From Bacteroidia bacterium (lineage in GTDB: Bacteria; Bacteroidota; Bacteroidia; CAILMK01; JBBDIG01): a stretch of DNA of 64,000 nucleotides. The translations under genes were made by a program, and so were the position numbers. Below, piece by piece: positions 1 to 11,000 of the stretch. The stretch lies in the NCBI GenBank assembly GCA_040880525.1, contig JBBDIG010000048.1, positions 22,512 to 86,511 of the forward strand, written 5' to 3'. The number at the start of each line of letters is the position of its first letter. Within the stretch, counting starts at the first letter, position 1. The notes beneath the pieces are model-generated. The model saw only the letters and a program-made list of their open reading frames with translations. It made no database searches and was not told the DNA's origin.

Positions 1-1374
1 AAGTTTAAGATTGTCAAAAAATTCATGAAGGTCTTTTACCGGCTTCACGACAAGTGCCGTAATGGGAACATTGTTGATCTTCACATAAGAAGCTTCCTTT
101 CTCAGCCGGGTGCCTTCACATTCCGGGCATTTTGTTTTTCCCTTATACCGGGAAAGCAACACGCGATACTGGATTTTATATTGCTTGGATTCAATGTACC
201 TGAAAAACTCCCGAATACCGTCAAAATATTGGGTTCCTTTCCACAGTGCTTCCTTTTCATCCGCAGTCAATTGATTATACGGCCGGTGGATCGGAAAGTT
301 AGCCTTTGACGCAGCTTTGAGCAACTGGTCTTTCCATTCGCTCATTTTATTTCCTTTCCAGCAGGCTACAGCGTCTTCATAAACTGATAGCGAGGGATCG
401 GGAATTACTTTTTCTTCATCAATGCCAATCACCATTCCGAAACCCTCGCATGAACGGCAGGCACCAAATGGATTATTAAAGGTGAAAAGGTTTGCAGAAG
501 GCTCCTCGAATTCGATCCCATCGGCTTCAAAGCGATTAGAAAACTCTATCTGCTTTGGCTCATCTTCCGAAGGGTTTAACTCTATTATGCAGGTACCATG
601 TCCTTCGAAAAAAGCTGTCTGTACAGAATCCGCGATGCGACTGTCATTGTCACGATCCTCATATTTAATGACAATCCTGTCTATCAGTAATTGTGCTTCC
701 TGGATAAATTTCTTGCTTATAATATCAAGCCCGGCTAATTCCAGCTTCGCTTCACTTTTGTCAGCTTCAAAAATGCTGATTACGTCTTCGATGCTGTATA
801 CTTTGCCTTTATGCGCTATGCGGGAGAAGCCTTTTTGAAGAATAACTGAAAGCTCCTTTTTAAGGTCGCGGCCCGGACCGGTAATAATAGGAGCAAGAAT
901 TTGTACCCTCATGCCCTCCTCCTGTTCCTTCAGGTAAGCGAGTACATTATCCACTGTATGTAGCTTCACCTCTTTTTCCGAAACAGGCGAATAGGTGCGG
1001 CCAATACGTGCATACAGCAGCTTGAGGTAGTCATAAATTTCAGTAGTAGTGCCGAGCGTAGAGCGCGGATTGTTGGTCTTAACTTTCTGCTGGATGGCAA
1101 TAGCAGGAGACAGTCCCTTAATATAATCAACCTCTGGTTTATTGATCTTTCCGGTAAATTGCCGGATATAGGCTGAAAGGCTTTCTACGTATCTCCTCTG
1201 TCCCTCAGCGTATAAAGTATCGAAGGCCAGGGATGATTTGCCCGAGCCTGATACGCCCGTGATCACTACAAGTTTCTTTTGAGGAATTGCAAGATCAATG
1301 TTCTTAAGATTGTTCTGCCGTGCGTTTTTGATCAGTATAAATTCTCTTGGATCCAGATCCTGCAGTTTCTGCAT
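1..1374 (-). CDS. uvrA: UvrA, excinuclease ABC subunit A (5' part, cut by window edge)
   Basis: This is the damage-recognition ATPase of nucleotide excision repair, acting on DNA in the cytoplasm with UvrB and UvrC. The frame is open from an ATG at 1374 to base 1, giving 458 codons of a family near 940 residues, so the C-terminal half lies outside the window. The first ATP-binding site is visible as GVSGSGKSS near residue 40, followed by QRRYVESLSAYIRQF, which is typical of UvrA. The UvrB-binding and insertion regions follow, with CRSCEGFGMVIG and the first zinc module (CPECEGTRL). It is divergent from the sigma factor gene at 1550 with 175 bases between them. No frameshift is visible. Identification is secure; the missing part cannot be judged. 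Confidence 0.96.
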   Translation of the reverse strand, partial: MQKLQDLDPREFILIKNARQNNLKNIDLAIPQKKLVVITGVSGSGKSSLAFDTLYAEGQRRYVESLSAYIRQFTGKINKPEVDYIKGLSPAIAIQQKVKTNNPRSTLGTTTEIYDYLKLLYARIGRTYSPVSEKEVKLHTVDNVLAYLKEQEEGMRVQILAPIITGPGRDLKKELSVILQKGFSRIAHKGKVYSIEDVISIFEADKSEAKLELAGLDIISKKFIQEAQLLIDRIVIKYEDRDNDSRIADSVQTAFFEGHGTCIIELNPSEDEPKQIEFSNRFEADGIEFEEPSANLFTFNNPFGACRSCEGFGMVIGIDEEKVIPDPSLSVYEDAVACWKGNKMSEWKDQLLKAASKANFPIHRPYNQLTADEKEALWKGTQYFDGIREFFRYIESKQYKIQYRVLLSRYKGKTKCPECEGTRLRKEASYVKINNVPITALVVKPVKDLHEFFDNLKL

Positions 1375-1549
1375 TCGATAAATTTTTTTTGCCTACCCTG
1401 TTGTTTTGAAAAAGTTTTATTAACTTGCCGTTCAATTCCACCACGGAATCATCACTCATTTTCAAGTGCAAAATTAAATAATCAATTCGGCCTATAGAGA
1501 CAAGTTTACGCTTAACATTTCTTCGAGAACTTTTAACTATTTCAAGAAC

Positions 1550-2128
1550 ATGCGTAAACCAATTCAGAGTGATGAGCAACTTATCCAGCAATATATTGAT
1601 GGCCACGAAACAAGCCTAAAGCTTCTCATTAACAGGCATCAAACCAAACTCTTCTCTTCCATTTATCTCCTTGTAAAAGACCGTTGCCTAGCTGAGGACA
1701 TCTTTCAGGACACTTTTGTAAAGGTGATCAAAACGCTGAAGAAAGGCAACTATCAGGAGCAAGGCAAATTCCTTCCCTGGGTGATGCGGATTGCAAGAAA
1801 TCTGGTAATAGATTATTACCGGAAAACCAGCAAGATGCCTTCAGTAACTGATCCGGACGGTTTCGACATTTTTTCCGTAATAAAAATAGCGGAAGAAAAC
1901 CGGGAGGATGAAATGATTCGGGAACAATCTCACGGCCGGCTACGGCTGCTCATCCAGCAGCTCCCTGATGAACAGAAAGAGGTACTCATCCTCCGGCATT
2001 ATGCTGAGATGCCTTTCAGAGAAATTGCAGAACTTACTGGTGTGAGCATCAATACGGCCTTAGGAAGAATGCGCTATGCCCTCAACAATCTGAGAAAGCT
2101 CATCGAAAAGCATCAGATCACATTGTAG
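1550..2128 (+). CDS. ECF-type RNA polymerase sigma factor
   Basis: This 192-residue protein is a sigma-70 family factor of the extracytoplasmic-function (ECF) type. Region 2 spans roughly residues 20-95, with DIFQDTFVKVIKTL as the core-binding and -10 recognition helix and WVMRIARNLVIDYYR after it. Region 4 spans roughly 130-185, ending in the helix-turn-helix PFREIAELTGVSINTALGRM. There is no sigma region 1 or 3. It is followed after 89 bases by an 80-residue protein (2218-2460) on the same strand that may be its partner. It is divergent from uvrA. No classical transmembrane anti-sigma gene is adjacent, unlike the two other ECF loci in this window. The sigma family assignment is certain; its regulon is unknown. 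Confidence 0.93.
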   Translation: MRKPIQSDEQLIQQYIDGHETSLKLLINRHQTKLFSSIYLLVKDRCLAEDIFQDTFVKVIKTLKKGNYQEQGKFLPWVMRIARNLVIDYYRKTSKMPSVTDPDGFDIFSVIKIAEENREDEMIREQSHGRLRLLIQQLPDEQKEVLILRHYAEMPFREIAELTGVSINTALGRMRYALNNLRKLIEKHQITL

Positions 2129-2217
2129 AAAATATTTTTCCGCTAAAAGAAAATAATCTTCTGCCACAGGCGTTTATTGAGGTGATTTAAACAGACAAAA
2201 TAATTTACCTTGCGCTT

Positions 2218-2460
2218 ATGAGAAAGTCTTACACAGAGGATGATGTTATCAGGTACATTTATAATGAGACCGGGCCTCTTGAACGGGAAGAAATTGCCAT
2301 TGCAATCAAAAGTGATTTAGAATTATGCGCGTTTTATAAGTCCCTCAAAAAAATGAATGTAAGTCTTGAAGAACTTAGGATGAAGCCAGACCCATCCAGC
2401 ATTAAATTAATTCTCGAATTTTCCCAATCCCTTTCAGGACGGCTGGAAACTTCACGATAA
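2218..2460 (+). CDS. Small conserved protein downstream of ECF sigma factor, possible regulator
   Basis: This is an 80-residue soluble protein with no signal peptide, membrane segment or cysteine motif. It opens with the acidic pattern SYTEDDVIRYIYNET and is mostly helical in composition. Similar small proteins of the form 'YTEDDxIRYIYNE' occur next to ECF sigma genes in Bacteroidota, by my recollection. They resemble the N-terminal part of anti-sigma factors without a membrane anchor. Its position 89 bases after the sigma gene and before a strong terminator suggests co-transcription. A role as a soluble anti-sigma or co-regulator is inference only. A short coding region that simply trails the sigma gene cannot be excluded. 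Confidence 0.65.
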   Translation: MRKSYTEDDVIRYIYNETGPLEREEIAIAIKSDLELCAFYKSLKKMNVSLEELRMKPDPSSIKLILEFSQSLSGRLETSR

Positions 2461-2486
2461 TTTCCTGTTGTTTTTAAAATGTTAAT

Positions 2487-2516
2487 AAAAAGCTGCCACT
2501 CTATGGCGGCTTTTTT
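2487..2516 (+). terminator. Rho-independent terminator after the sigma/partner pair
   Basis: The stem AGCTGCC / GGCGGCT (one G-T pair) encloses a 7-base loop and is followed by six T residues. It lies 27 bases after the stop of the 80-residue gene and fits a terminator for that transcript. Confidence 0.8.
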
Positions 2517-2783
2517 CGTTCCGGGTTTTTATCTTTTTAATAACGAATCCAAAAAATACGGAGCGTTTACTATTATTTATCATTTAAGAAATTATATTTT
2601 CTATGCTTGTTTTAATAATAACCCTGACTCCTCCGCGTCCTCCACGCAAATGAACCTGGCCTTTCCATGAATTTTCAAACTGGAAATAAATGTCACACCT
2701 ATCGGAATTCAAGTTCCCCAAAGGCTGATCATTTTCATTCCCTTTTTTGAACACACTTCTCTAGTTCTGGCTATTATGTGAAT
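2517..2783. other. Intergenic region upstream of metH without a gene
   Basis: This AT-rich stretch holds no convincing coding frame. I looked for a cobalamin or SAM riboswitch, which would be plausible before metH, but found no conserved B12-box or SAM core. Only the promoter-like element at 2784 stands out. Confidence 0.5.
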
Positions 2784-2791
2784 TACCTTTG
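2784..2791 (+). promoter_or_regulatory. Candidate Bacteroidota -7 element for metH
   Basis: TACCTTTG matches the Bacteroidota primary-sigma -7 consensus TAnnTTTG and lies 41 bases before the metH ATG. The -33 position carries only TTC instead of TTG, so the match is partial. Confidence 0.4.
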
Positions 2792-2831
2792 CCGGAACCT
2801 TTGATATGGTACTTTAAACCGCAAAAAAAAG

Positions 2832-5800
2832 ATGAAATACGATATAAAAGAAATTCTCAAAAGGCGGATCCTGATTTTAGACGGTGCGATGGGAACGATG
2901 ATACAACGGTATAAACCTCTTGAGGCGGATTATCGCGGTAAGAGGTTCGCTAACTGGACGCAGGATGTACAGGGAAATAACGACCTGCTGTCACTCACTC
3001 AACCAGAGATGATCCTGGATATACACCGGGATTATTTAGAAGCCGGCTCTGATATTATTGAGACCAACACATTTGCCAGTTCCAGCATTGCGCAGGCAGA
3101 TTATGGTATGGAGGATCTAAGCTATGAATTGAATAAAACATCTGCTGAACTGGCATTAAAAGCTGCGGCAGAATATACGGCATTGACCCCTGATAAACCA
3201 CGATTTATAGCAGGAGCGATTGGTCCGACCAACCGTTCATTGTCACTTTCCCCGGATGTGAATGATCCCGGTTTCAGAGCCGTTAATTGGGACGAGGTCG
3301 TGGAGTCTTATTCCATACAAATTCGCGGACTGATAGACGGGGGTGTGGATATTTTGCTTGTGGAAACCATCTTCGATACGCTAAATGCCAAGGCTGCCAT
3401 TTTTGCCATTGAAGAGGTGAGTCGTGAAAAAGATGTGCAACTACCGGTAATGATCAGCGGTACGATCGTGGACATGAGCGGCAGAACGCTCTCAGGCCAA
3501 ACCACTGAAGCATTTCTCATTTCTATAATGCACACCAAAAACCTGCTCACCATCGGGTTAAATTGTGCCTTGGGAGCACGACAGATGAGATCCTATATTG
3601 AGGAATTATCAGCTAAGGCTCCGGTTTTCACATCTCTCTACCCAAATGCGGGACTGCCTAACGAGTTTGGCGGTTATGACGAAACAGCCGCAGAGATGGG
3701 TGCTTTGATGGAGGAATTCTGCAAAGAAGGTTTTGTGAATATTGTGGGAGGATGCTGTGGCAGCACGCCCGAACACATAGAAAGAATGGCAGAAATAGCT
3801 GCCAGATATAAGCCACGCATAATACCGGAAGTGGAGGATTATCTGCGCCTGAGCGGATTGGAGCCATTGGTGTTGCGCCCCGAAAGCAACTTCGTGAATG
3901 TGGGAGAACGAACCAACGTAACCGGCTCCCGCAAATTTCTGCGCCTGATTAAAACAGAGAATTACGAAGAAGCCCTCTCGGTAGCCCGCGACCAGGTAGA
4001 AGGCGGTGCACAGGTTTTGGATGTGAACATGGATGAGGGAATGCTTGAGGGAGAAGCCGCCATGAAGAAATACCTGAACCTGATGGCTGCCGAACCTGAT
4101 ATTTCAAAGCTGCCCATAATGGTGGACAGTTCCAAATGGACCGTAATAGAGCAGGGGCTGAAGTGCCTTCAGGGAAAGAGCGTAGTCAATTCAATCAGCA
4201 TGAAGGAAGGGGAGGACTCCTTCCGCGAGCATGCGCAAAAGGTGCTGCAATATGGTGCGGCCGTCATCGTCATGGCTTTCGATGAAGAAGGCCAGGCAGA
4301 TACTTATGAACGCAGGATACAGATTTGTCAGCGGGCCTACAACATCCTCACCCAAGAGGTAGGCTTTCCGCCACAGGATATCATTTTCGATCCCAATATT
4401 TTTCCCGTGGCGACCGGTATTGAGGAACACCGGCATTATGCTGTAGACTTCTTTAATGCCACACGGTGGATAAAGCAGAACCTGCCTCACGCCAAAGTGA
4501 GCGGGGGCGTGAGCAATATTAGCTTCAGCTTCAGGGGCAATGACAAAGTGCGGGAGGCTATGCACTCGGCTTTCCTTTATCATGCAATCCGGGCCGGAAT
4601 GGATATGGGGATTGTAAACCCCGGCCAGCTTGAGGTATATGATGAAATAGACAAGGAGCTGTTGCAGCGTGTAGAAGACGTTTTACTCGACAGACGGGAT
4701 GATGCTACTGAACGACTGCTAGAGTATGCAGAAACAGTGAAACAGGATGAAAAGGGCGAGGTAAAAAAAGATGAATGGCGCGAAGGAACGGTAGAAGAGC
4801 GCCTCAAACACGCCCTGGTAAAGGGCATTGTGGATTTCATTATTGAAGATACGGAAGAAGCCAGGTTACAATATGCCCGGCCCATTGAGGTGATTGAAGG
4901 GCCGCTCATGGCAGGTATGGACGTGGTAGGCGATCTCTTTGGTGCAGGCAAAATGTTTCTGCCCCAGGTAGTGAAGAGTGCCCGCGTGATGAAAAAATCG
5001 GTAGCACACCTCATTCCCTACATAGAGGAGCAGAAGAAAGGAAGCGAAAAAAACAAGGCCAAGGGAAAGGTGCTGATGGCCACTGTGAAGGGCGATGTGC
5101 ATGACATCGGGAAAAACATAGTGGGCGTAGTGCTGGGTTGCAACAACTACGATGTGGTAGATCTGGGCGTAATGGTGCCGGCCGATAAAATTTTGGATGC
5201 AGCCGAAAAAGAGCAGGCTGATATAATTGGACTTTCCGGACTCATAACGCCTTCACTTGACGAGATGGTGCATGTAGCCAGGGAAATGCAGCGAAGAAAT
5301 ATGACGCAACCTTTATTAATAGGAGGAGCGACAACCAGTAAAATACACACTGCGGTAAAAGTGGCACCTCAATATGAAAATCCGGTGGTTCACGTGCTGG
5401 ATGCAAGCCGTAGCGTAACGGTTGTGCAGAATCTTCTCAGCGATAAAACCCGCAATAGCTATGTTGAGGGTGTTGCACAGGAATACCAGCAGATGCGGAA
5501 AAGCCATGCTAATCGTTCTGAAACTAAGGAGTACCTGAGCTATCGCGAGGCCGTCCGGAACCGGTTCGTTCCCAAAACCGAAATGGTATCAAAACCGCAA
5601 CACCTCGGAGTTAAAGTCTTTGAGGATTATCCCATTTCCGAAATCCGGCAATACATTGACTGGACACCATTCTTCCAGAGCTGGGAATTAAAGGGAAAGT
5701 ATCCCAATATATTTGAGCATCCTGAAATGGGCGTAGAGGCAAAGAAGTTATTTAATGACGCAAACGCTTTGCTGGACAAGATCATCAATGAAAAACTCCT

Positions 5801-6521
5801 GAAAGCAAAAGCCGTAATTGGAATATTCCCAATAAGAAAAAGCAGTGCTGATACCGTGGAAGTGCTGAATCCTAAAGGCGAAGATTTGCTACAACGGTTC
5901 AACATGCTTCGTCAGCAGGGAAAAAAGGGTAGAAATATCCCGAACATTTCTCTGGCAGATTATCTCTCCGATCATGACTATATGGGATTCTTTGCATTGA
6001 GCACAGGCTTCGGTACGCAGGAATTGGCAGATAAATATAAACGCGACCATGATGATTACAATGCAATATTGGTTTCAGCGGCTGCAGATCGCCTTGCCGA
6101 GGCCTTCGCGGAGTTAATGCACAAAAAGGTAAGAAAGGAGATTTGGGGATATGCTTCTGATGAAACGCTGGATAATGATGAGTTGATCAAGGAAAAATAT
6201 CAGGGGATCCGGCCTGCACCGGGTTATCCTGCCTGCCCGGACCATACAGAAAAACGCCTGCTCTGGGATCTTCTAAAAATTACCGATAATATCGGCATTA
6301 CGCTCACTGAAAGTTGTGCTATGTGGCCGGCTGCTGCTGTTTCCGGTTTTTACTTCGCCCATCCTGAGAGCAAGTATTTTCCTGTCGGAAAACTGAAGAG
6401 AGATCAGGTAGATGATTATGCGAAGCGAAAAGGCATGACCCTGGAAGAGGCTGAACGCTGGCTCGCTCCAAACCTGAGCTATGATCCCGAACCGGTGATG
6501 GTGGATGCAATAATTAAGTAA
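2832..6521 (+). CDS. metH: MetH, cobalamin-dependent methionine synthase
   Basis: MetH transfers a methyl group from 5-methyltetrahydrofolate to homocysteine through a cobalamin cofactor in the cytoplasm. At 1229 residues it is full length and has all four modules. The homocysteine domain (about 1-325) carries the zinc ligands Cys245, Cys308 and Cys309 (GLNCALGA and [10 protein letters not shown]). The folate (pterin-binding) domain begins near 355 ([14 protein letters not shown]). The cobalamin-binding domain has the DVHDIGKN motif, with His757 as the lower axial cobalt ligand. The reactivation domain has [12 protein letters not shown] at 1127-1138 for S-adenosylmethionine. The gene stands alone, convergent with radA. 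A full domain set implies the cell makes or imports cobalamin. Confidence 0.98.
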   Translation: MKYDIKEILKRRILILDGAMGTMIQRYKPLEADYRGKRFANWTQDVQGNNDLLSLTQPEMILDIHRDYLEAGSDIIETNTFASSSIAQADYGMEDLSYELNKTSAELALKAAAEYTALTPDKPRFIAGAIGPTNRSLSLSPDVNDPGFRAVNWDEVVESYSIQIRGLIDGGVDILLVETIFDTLNAKAAIFAIEEVSREKDVQLPVMISGTIVDMSGRTLSGQTTEAFLISIMHTKNLLTIGLNCALGARQMRSYIEELSAKAPVFTSLYPNAGLPNEFGGYDETAAEMGALMEEFCKEGFVNIVGGCCGSTPEHIERMAEIAARYKPRIIPEVEDYLRLSGLEPLVLRPESNFVNVGERTNVTGSRKFLRLIKTENYEEALSVARDQVEGGAQVLDVNMDEGMLEGEAAMKKYLNLMAAEPDISKLPIMVDSSKWTVIEQGLKCLQGKSVVNSISMKEGEDSFREHAQKVLQYGAAVIVMAFDEEGQADTYERRIQICQRAYNILTQEVGFPPQDIIFDPNIFPVATGIEEHRHYAVDFFNATRWIKQNLPHAKVSGGVSNISFSFRGNDKVREAMHSAFLYHAIRAGMDMGIVNPGQLEVYDEIDKELLQRVEDVLLDRRDDATERLLEYAETVKQDEKGEVKKDEWREGTVEERLKHALVKGIVDFIIEDTEEARLQYARPIEVIEGPLMAGMDVVGDLFGAGKMFLPQVVKSARVMKKSVAHLIPYIEEQKKGSEKNKAKGKVLMATVKGDVHDIGKNIVGVVLGCNNYDVVDLGVMVPADKILDAAEKEQADIIGLSGLITPSLDEMVHVAREMQRRNMTQPLLIGGATTSKIHTAVKVAPQYENPVVHVLDASRSVTVVQNLLSDKTRNSYVEGVAQEYQQMRKSHANRSETKEYLSYREAVRNRFVPKTEMVSKPQHLGVKVFEDYPISEIRQYIDWTPFFQSWELKGKYPNIFEHPEMGVEAKKLFNDANALLDKIINEKLLKAKAVIGIFPIRKSSADTVEVLNPKGEDLLQRFNMLRQQGKKGRNIPNISLADYLSDHDYMGFFALSTGFGTQELADKYKRDHDDYNAILVSAAADRLAEAFAELMHKKVRKEIWGYASDETLDNDELIKEKYQGIRPAPGYPACPDHTEKRLLWDLLKITDNIGITLTESCAMWPAAAVSGFYFAHPESKYFPVGKLKRDQVDDYAKRKGMTLEEAERWLAPNLSYDPEPVMVDAIIK

Positions 6522-6524
6522 GAG

Positions 6525-6551
6525 TAGGCCCAAAATTTCCCATCGGGCTTA
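6525..6551. terminator. Bidirectional terminator between metH and radA
   Basis: A 7-base-pair stem TAGGCCC / GGGCTTA (one G-T pair) sits in the 32-base gap between two convergent genes, with T-rich sequence after it and A-rich sequence further downstream. It could serve both transcripts. Confidence 0.5.
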
Positions 6552-6553
6552 TT

Positions 6554-7912
6554 CTAAAAAATCATTTCCAATAACGTATTCACGCTGTTGCATAAGGCCA
6601 GTTCAATTTTGAATTCCTTGCTGATGCTTTTCTTATTGAAGCTGCTAAGATAGATTTTGGAAAATCCTTGTTTTTCGGCTTCGCTGATTCGCTTCTCTAC
6701 CTGATTCACCGGCCTTATCTCTCCTGAAAGGCCGACTTCTCCGGCAAAGCAAATATTTCCGGGAATCGCAATATCCTCAAAGCTGGAGGCAATAGCAGCC
6801 GTCACTGCCAGGTCTATTGAAGGATCTTCCACTTTCAACCCACCGGCAATATTCAGGAAGACGTCCTGTGAATTTAATTTCAGACCACAACGTTTTTCGA
6901 GTACGGCCAGGAGCATGCTCATTCGCCTGCTGTCAAAACCGGTTGATGTGCGCTGCGGATTTCCATAAAAGGTAGGACTTACCAAAGCTTGTATCTCGAT
7001 AAGCATGGGGCGGATACCTTCGAGCATAGCCGCTACAGATATGCCGCTGAGCATCTCCTCCCGGTGATTCAGCAATATCTCTGATGGATTGGTAATGATC
7101 TGCAATCCCTTTCCGGTCATTTCATATATCCCGATTTCGGAGATGGAACCGAACCGGTTCTTTATTGTGCGCAATATGCGGTAATTGTAGTGGCGGTCAC
7201 CCTCAAAGTAAAGCACCGTATCCACCATGTGTTCCAGCACTTTGGGTCCGGCAATATATCCTTCCTTAGTGATGTGGCCGATCAGACAAATGGCGATCCC
7301 GCGCTTCTTGGCTATTTGTATGAGTTCTGCGGTGCAACCCCGGATCTGCGGAACGCTTCCGGGTGCAGATTCAATATCAGGATGATAGAGCGTTTGAATG
7401 GAATCAATGATCACGACCGTAGGTTCCAGACTTTTCATGGCCTGAGCTATGGTTTCAAAATTGGTTTCTGCCAGGAGATAGCAATCGGGGTTTTTAAGAT
7501 CAAGCCTTTTTGCCCGCATTTTAATTTGATTCAGGCTTTCTTCACCGCTTACGTAGAGTATCCGTTGCGCTGGCAAATTCAGAGTAATCTGTAAAAGCAG
7601 GGTGGATTTGCCAATTCCCGGTTCTCCCCCAAGCAGCACAAGCGAGCCGGGTACGATTCCACCGCCCAACACCCGGTTAAATTCCTGATCAGTACTTACC
7701 CAGCGTTCCGTACTTTCAGTAGTATACTCCCCCAGAGGCTCCAACCGGTTCTTCAAGGTCGCGGTATCAACCTCATTTTTCCTTCGCGTTTCCTTTATCT
7801 CTACTTCTTCAGCAAAACTATTCCAGGCTCCGCAACTGGGACATTTCCCGCCCCATTTAATGCTTTTGTAGCCACATTGCTGGCATACAAAGAAAGTTCT
7901 TGATTTTGCCAT
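6554..7912 (-). CDS. radA: RadA, DNA repair/recombination ATPase
   Basis: RadA is a RecA-like helicase that promotes branch migration during recombinational repair. The chosen start is the ATG at 7912 (MAKSRTFFVC), which places the zinc finger at the N-terminus as in the family; an upstream ATG at 7969 would add 19 atypical residues. The protein then has 452 residues. The four-cysteine finger (CQQC and CPSC) comes first, then the Walker A GGEPGIGKST near residue 85, the RadA-specific KNRFG motif near 240, and a C-terminal Lon-protease-like domain. It is convergent with metH and runs in the same direction as the PKD gene at 8031-12845, from which a strong terminator separates it. Confidence 0.97.
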   Translation of the reverse strand: MAKSRTFFVCQQCGYKSIKWGGKCPSCGAWNSFAEEVEIKETRRKNEVDTATLKNRLEPLGEYTTESTERWVSTDQEFNRVLGGGIVPGSLVLLGGEPGIGKSTLLLQITLNLPAQRILYVSGEESLNQIKMRAKRLDLKNPDCYLLAETNFETIAQAMKSLEPTVVIIDSIQTLYHPDIESAPGSVPQIRGCTAELIQIAKKRGIAICLIGHITKEGYIAGPKVLEHMVDTVLYFEGDRHYNYRILRTIKNRFGSISEIGIYEMTGKGLQIITNPSEILLNHREEMLSGISVAAMLEGIRPMLIEIQALVSPTFYGNPQRTSTGFDSRRMSMLLAVLEKRCGLKLNSQDVFLNIAGGLKVEDPSIDLAVTAAIASSFEDIAIPGNICFAGEVGLSGEIRPVNQVEKRISEAEKQGFSKIYLSSFNKKSISKEFKIELALCNSVNTLLEMIF

Positions 7913-7972
7913 TTTCAGTTTAAAAAATCCATGTTGAAAGCTAATAATCGAAAGGTTCTTTTGCAACAAACG

Positions 7973-8001
7973 AAAAAAGGCTGCCCCCTGTGGGAGCAGC
8001 C
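7973..8001 (-). terminator. Strong terminator after the giant PKD protein gene
   Basis: Read on the minus strand, a 10-base-pair stem GGCTGCTCCC / GGGGGCAGCC with a 3-base loop is followed by six T residues. It lies 30 bases beyond the stop of the 8031-12845 gene and ends the sigma operon before radA. Confidence 0.88.
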
Positions 8002-8030
8002 TCTATAAATAAAGATTAAAAGATTCAGAT

Positions 8031-11000
8031 CTACCGGATAAGGGTAATTGTTCCGGTATGCTCTTTCTCTTCTTGTCCTGCCAGTTGGTATTTGAACAAC
8101 ATGTAATAGCCACCGGAAGGACATTCTGCACCGGTGTTATTCACCAGGCCATTCCAGGTATAAGTCCTCTCACTGCTTTCGAATACCTTTTCGCCCCAAC
8201 GGTTAAAGATCACCAACTCATACATTAATTCACCCGCGATTTCGATCACGAAGTTATCATTGGTGCCATCGTTATTTGGCGTAAATACATTGGGGATCAC
8301 CAGTTCAATTTCCACGGTAACTACCTTACAAGTTCGGGCACTGCAGCCGCTTGCATTTTCAGCAGTCAGGCATACTTCAAAGGTGCCTTCTCCCGGGAAC
8401 TCCTGGATAAACGGATCCTTGCTGGTGGTTTCAAAGCTGTCAAGAATGTTTCCTGTATTATCCCTGATCACCCAGATATAATTACTGGCCCCGGAAGAGG
8501 TATTGATCAGGTTACGTTTTGTAACGTCAGCACCATCCTGTATTTCAAAACCAACAGCTACCTCTGATACAGTTACATAGCCGCTATCCACCCGCGGACA
8601 ATTAGCCCCGGTAGGAGTATACCGTATCAGGTATCTGCCAGGTTCATCATAAGAATGGGTAACAACTTCACCTGAAGCCTGCGTACCGTCACCGAAATCC
8701 CAGTTAAACTCATCATAATCCGGATCAGCATCATCCATGAAAGTGATTTCGTCACCCGGGCAAACAACTGTGTCTGACATAGTAAAGTCTACTGAATCGG
8801 GAGGGTGAACAATTACCTCAAAACTGTCCCTGTTCGGATCATCGGGATCAGGCCATTCTGCCTTACATTCTCTGTAACGCCCCTGCACAGGATCATAAAT
8901 ACTGTCTGTAGCGGTTACTGAAAGATAATAGGTGCCGGGTTTATCATATCTCAGCGTTACGATTTCTCCTTCCGGATCTCCATTGGGACCCCAATAAGAG
9001 GTATTCCGATTGGTACCATCACCCAAGTTCCATTGAAAACCCCGGCCCTCGGTTTTATCACTTAATATCCGCACTTGTAGCTCGAATGGAGCGCAGCCAT
9101 CATTTTCACCTATAACCTCGAACATCGGTTTAGGACCTATGAGCGACATATCAATGCTAGTAGTATCGGCACATCCTGTCGTATTTCTCACAATGAGGGT
9201 AATAGTATAGTCTCCGTTACTGGTATAAGTGTGAATTGGATTCTCCAGGAAACTGTGCGTTTTGCCATCTCCAAAATCCCAATCCCAATGGGCAATTGAA
9301 TCTAAAAGAATGGAAGGATTAGGATTGTCATCCACGGTCACGGAGCTGTCAATAAATTGTATCGGTTTGGGAACGCAGTAATAAATTGACGAATCCAGGT
9401 GAATGCTGGCATCTACACCTACAACGTGAATATATTTGGTATTGGCAATCCTGCAACCAAGGCTATCCGTGGTCCATAACGTTACAGGATAAGAACCGAT
9501 AGCATTGTAGGTAAATGAAGGATCGGGAGTATCAAAGGTTTCGGCTACGCCATCACCATCCAGATCCCACTCAAATGATTCAAATTGATTTGGAGGTTCA
9601 GGTGTCCAGGTACGATATCCTTCCGGATCATCCCAGTAGGGCTTAGGATCGTAACCCAGCGGGTAATTGATCGGATCCCAACGGTGCCAGTAGAATATAG
9701 AATCCTTAAAATGAACAGTTTCACCTACGCATATTACTGTATCACTCCGGAAAAACTCATTAATATGTCCCACAAAGACCTGCTGTGAAGTACTACGGGA
9801 ACAGCCAAAATAGCTTTTCATGCTTCCTGCAATAGTGTAAACACCAGGCTCCTCAAAATTTTTGTGCAAAGTATCCGCAAGATCCAGCATCACAACCTTT
9901 TCCACGATATCAGCATTGGGCTCACTAAGCAAGTCGGCCAGCGTAACCGGTTTAGGCTGACCACTCTCCACACATCCAATTCCGGAATAACAGGTGAAAC
10001 ATGCTGTATAGGTCTTCGTGGGAGGCACTGTGTTATTATCCAGTGTATATTGGGTTGTATCACAAACTGTAAATATCGTGTCCGGGGATACCTGCGGTGT
10101 ATCGGTAATGGCAAGATCAGGTTGAAGCAACAAATCTTCCATCTCCTCCGGTATAGTTCCGCACCCAAACTCAGGGAAGCTGAGGCAATTCGTATAAATC
10201 TTTGTGGGTGGATTGGTAGTATTATCCATTGTATACTGCGTTGTATCACATATCGTATAAACGGTATCCATTGCTTTTGTAAAAGTATCAGTAAATAACG
10301 TAATAGGAGGAGCTAAAGGATTGGTAGTATTGAATGCCCTTATAATGTACTCAACAATACCCGTTTGGCTCTGGTTCAGCGGAGTAATGTCCACAGGCTG
10401 AGGCGGGCAAAAAACGGTAAGTGGTGAGTCAGTGGCAGGATCAATAAACTCAAAGCGTGGGTCAAGATCCGGGAAGTATTTGTAATTGTGATACCAGGCC
10501 GTATCATAGCAATCGCCAGTTTTAATGATTAACCCAATGGTTTTGCAGCCGGGGGTATTATAGATCCATTGCATACCTAGCAATTCCAGAATTGGCTTTG
10601 GTACCCAGTTAAATTCTTTATAGACATCTTTAACAGTGGTATAAGTATCGGTAATCGGGTCATAAACTTGTCTTTCACAGGAATCCTGAAGTGTTTGATC
10701 ATTCGCAGAGTCAAATACCATTGCAAACCACTCCCGGTTACAATCTGGTTCTGTTTCGCTCAGGTCAATTTGCTGCGGATAATCCAATCCAAGACAAGGG
10801 GCACCATGCAACTGGACGCCCTTATTTCCCTCATAGCTAAAGGTTTGAGGTCCTTGCCATGGGGGCGTTCTGAGTTGTCTTTCCCAGGTCATGTGGCCCG
10901 GATAGTTTATGTCATCATGGCCGGCATGAGGCGCTTCCTGTACAATGGTTTGGGTTGCCGTAGAAGTACATTGGGTAACCGTATCAATTACTCGCAAGCT

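Noticed and set aside
2479..2670. Short coding frame in the metH upstream gap
   Set aside because: It runs through the terminator and has no conserved features or ribosome site; composition looks non-coding.
2461..2831. Cobalamin or SAM riboswitch before metH
   Set aside because: No conserved core (B12 box or SAM pairing pattern) was found; only a terminator and a -7 element are seen.
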